From assembly GCA_947457605.1 (NCBI GenBank), contig CANGWP010000129.1, forward strand, positions 1-6,033: 6,033 bases of DNA. The letters run 5' to 3'. Below the pieces are notes generated by a model. It was not told the origin of the DNA. It saw only the letters and a program-made list of their open reading frames with translations, and ran no database searches. A program made the translations under genes and the position numbers. Below, piece after piece: positions 4,802 to 6,033 of the stretch. Each line of letters opens with the position of its first letter. The stretch's first letter is position 1. The DNA is from Bdellovibrionales bacterium. GTDB lineage: Bacteria; Bdellovibrionota; UBA1018; CAIMNF01.

Positions 4802-6033
4802 GTGATTTCAAGTCGAAACATCAAGATGAAGTTTTCTGCTTTGGTTCTGACATCAATCCTTACCGCTTGCGCGGGGATCGAGCCTCAGGCTCCGACGCGT
4901 GATCCGGACCCGGTCGCAGTTGCCCTTGATCCGGCAAGCGATCTCAAAGTAATTGACGGGCTCGAGTATCGCGGAATGAAGATCGAGAATGCCTCTTTTG
5001 ATCTTCCCATTGAAATGAATTCTGCGGTCGAAAAGTGGATCACCTATTTCACAGGCAAGGGTCGGGGGCATTTCAAGAAATATCTCGAGCGTTCCGAGTA
5101 TTTCATCCCCTTTCTTCGCCCCATTCTAAAGAATGCAAAGGCACCTCAGGATCTCGTTTATCTGGCCATGATCGAGAGCGGTTTCAACAACAATGCCCGC
5201 TCCAATGCCAGGGCCGTGGGTGCCTGGCAGTTCATTTCTGCGACCGGACGCCGGTATGGACTGGATGTGAACTGGTGGGTGGATGAGCGCCGGGACGTTG
5301 AAAAATCCACGATTGCAGCGGTTCAATATCTGAAAGAGTTGTACTCCATGTTTGGCAGCTGGCCGCTCGCGGCTGCCGGATACAATGCAGGTGAGGCCAA
5401 GATCCAACGCGCAATTGCAAAGTACAAGACCGATGATTTCTGGGAACTGTGCGACAAAAAGCGCAAATACCTGAGACCGGAAACCAAAAACTACGTTCCG
5501 AAACTCTATGCGGCAGCGATTGTGGCAAAAAATCGGAAGCAGTTCGGGTTTGAGGAGAGTTATACAAAAATCGGAGACGTGAATGCGGCTTTGGTTTCGG
5601 TAAAGGCAGAGGAAAGCGATGATCTTGAGCGTTTGCCGGATCAACTCGATTCCGACAAGCCCGAGGCGACTGCGAAAAACGGGACTCCTTCAGAACCGGT
5701 AGTGGAGCTCACCCGCGATTCTCCTGCGGACCCGGAAGAAGCCGAAACTCTTGCGGCCGATTCGATGGAAACCATGCTTCGATCGATGTCCCAGCCGGTT
5801 CGTACCCCGCATGTGAATCGTCATGGGGAAGTGAACGGCGATGTTCTTACTGAGGTGGAGATTCCGTCACCTGCGGATCTGTTCAAGGTCGCGAGTGCTG
5901 CAGGACTGACCTACGTTGAATTCAAATCCATGAATCCCGAGCTTTCCCGCTGGGTGACCCCGCCGGATGTAAAATATTACAAGATCCGGCTTCCGCTCAG
6001 TCACAAAGAAGCTTTCATGAAGAAATACTTCGA
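4802..6033 (+). CDS. mltD: Membrane-bound lytic murein transglycosylase, MltD-like lipoprotein (incomplete at right edge)
   Basis: Lytic transglycosylases of this type cleave the MurNAc-GlcNAc bond of peptidoglycan, leaving a 1,6-anhydro end. The frame stays open for 410 codons to the window edge, so the C-terminus is missing. Residues 1-23 are a lipoprotein signal peptide with lipobox LTAC; C23 would be lipidated, and Ala at +2 favours the outer membrane. Residues about 90-245 are the SLT (family 1 transglycosylase) domain: IESGF (124-128) contains catalytic Glu125, followed by GAWQF (140-144), AAGYNAGE (191-198) and KNYVPKLYAAAIVAKN (229-244). An acidic, proline-containing, low-complexity linker spans about 265-345. 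It leads to a small domain with VEIPSPADLFKVA (352-364) and MNPEL...TPP (377-388), the repeat that commonly follows the SLT domain in deltaproteobacterial-type MltD. LysM repeats may follow beyond the window. It appears to have its own promoter region. Confidence 0.92.
   Translation, partial: MISSRNIKMKFSALVLTSILTACAGIEPQAPTRDPDPVAVALDPASDLKVIDGLEYRGMKIENASFDLPIEMNSAVEKWITYFTGKGRGHFKKYLERSEYFIPFLRPILKNAKAPQDLVYLAMIESGFNNNARSNARAVGAWQFISATGRRYGLDVNWWVDERRDVEKSTIAAVQYLKELYSMFGSWPLAAAGYNAGEAKIQRAIAKYKTDDFWELCDKKRKYLRPETKNYVPKLYAAAIVAKNRKQFGFEESYTKIGDVNAALVSVKAEESDDLERLPDQLDSDKPEATAKNGTPSEPVVELTRDSPADPEEAETLAADSMETMLRSMSQPVRTPHVNRHGEVNGDVLTEVEIPSPADLFKVASAAGLTYVEFKSMNPELSRWVTPPDVKYYKIRLPLSHKEAFMKKYF

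Noticed and set aside
5126..5644. 172-codon minus-strand frame
   Set aside because: It lies opposite the SLT domain of mltD, whose catalytic motifs are all present in the plus frame.
1..6033. CRISPR arrays, insertion sequences, tRNA or rRNA genes
   Set aside because: I saw no regularly spaced repeats, transposase motifs, terminal inverted repeats or tRNA-like sequences; almost the whole window is coding.

Overview
The window carries a compact, mostly plus-strand block of bacterial genes of moderately high GC. It comes from a Gram-negative organism: the last gene encodes an outer-membrane-type lipoprotein lytic transglycosylase, and a MurJ lipid II flippase lies upstream. The gene set (an Rsm22-like methyltransferase N-terminus, a PccA/MccA-shaped carboxylase relative, a PHA-granule-region-like small protein, MurJ, a DUF507-like protein and an MltD with an 'NPEL...TPP' C-terminal repeat) suggests a Bdellovibrionota or other former-deltaproteobacterial lineage. 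That placement is an inference from protein style, not from a marker gene.

Layout. Positions 1-289 (minus strand) hold the 5' end of a gene that runs off the left edge, probably an Rsm22-type methyltransferase. A 46-base divergent spacer (290-335) separates it from a tightly packed plus-strand run: a 652-residue biotin-carboxylase/biotinyl-domain protein (336-2294), a 98-residue PHA-granule-region-like protein (2297-2593), murJ (2597-4222) and a DUF507-like gene (4223-4669). Gaps in this run are 0-3 bases, so the four genes are almost certainly one transcription unit. A 132-base spacer (4670-4801) follows, with an A/T-rich hairpin, a second inverted repeat, a candidate -10 box and a strong ribosome binding site. 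It leads into mltD (4802 to the right edge, incomplete).

Functionally, the right half is about the cell wall: MurJ moves lipid II across the inner membrane and MltD cleaves the finished glycan strands from the outer-membrane side. The left half is the more unusual part. The first gene of the run has the full domain order of a propionyl/methylcrotonyl-CoA carboxylase alpha subunit, but by eye it lacks most of the biotin carboxylase catalytic residues and the biotin-accepting lysine. It looks like a pseudo-carboxylase, co-expressed with a small PHA-granule-like protein and murJ. This is the main candidate for undescribed biology here.
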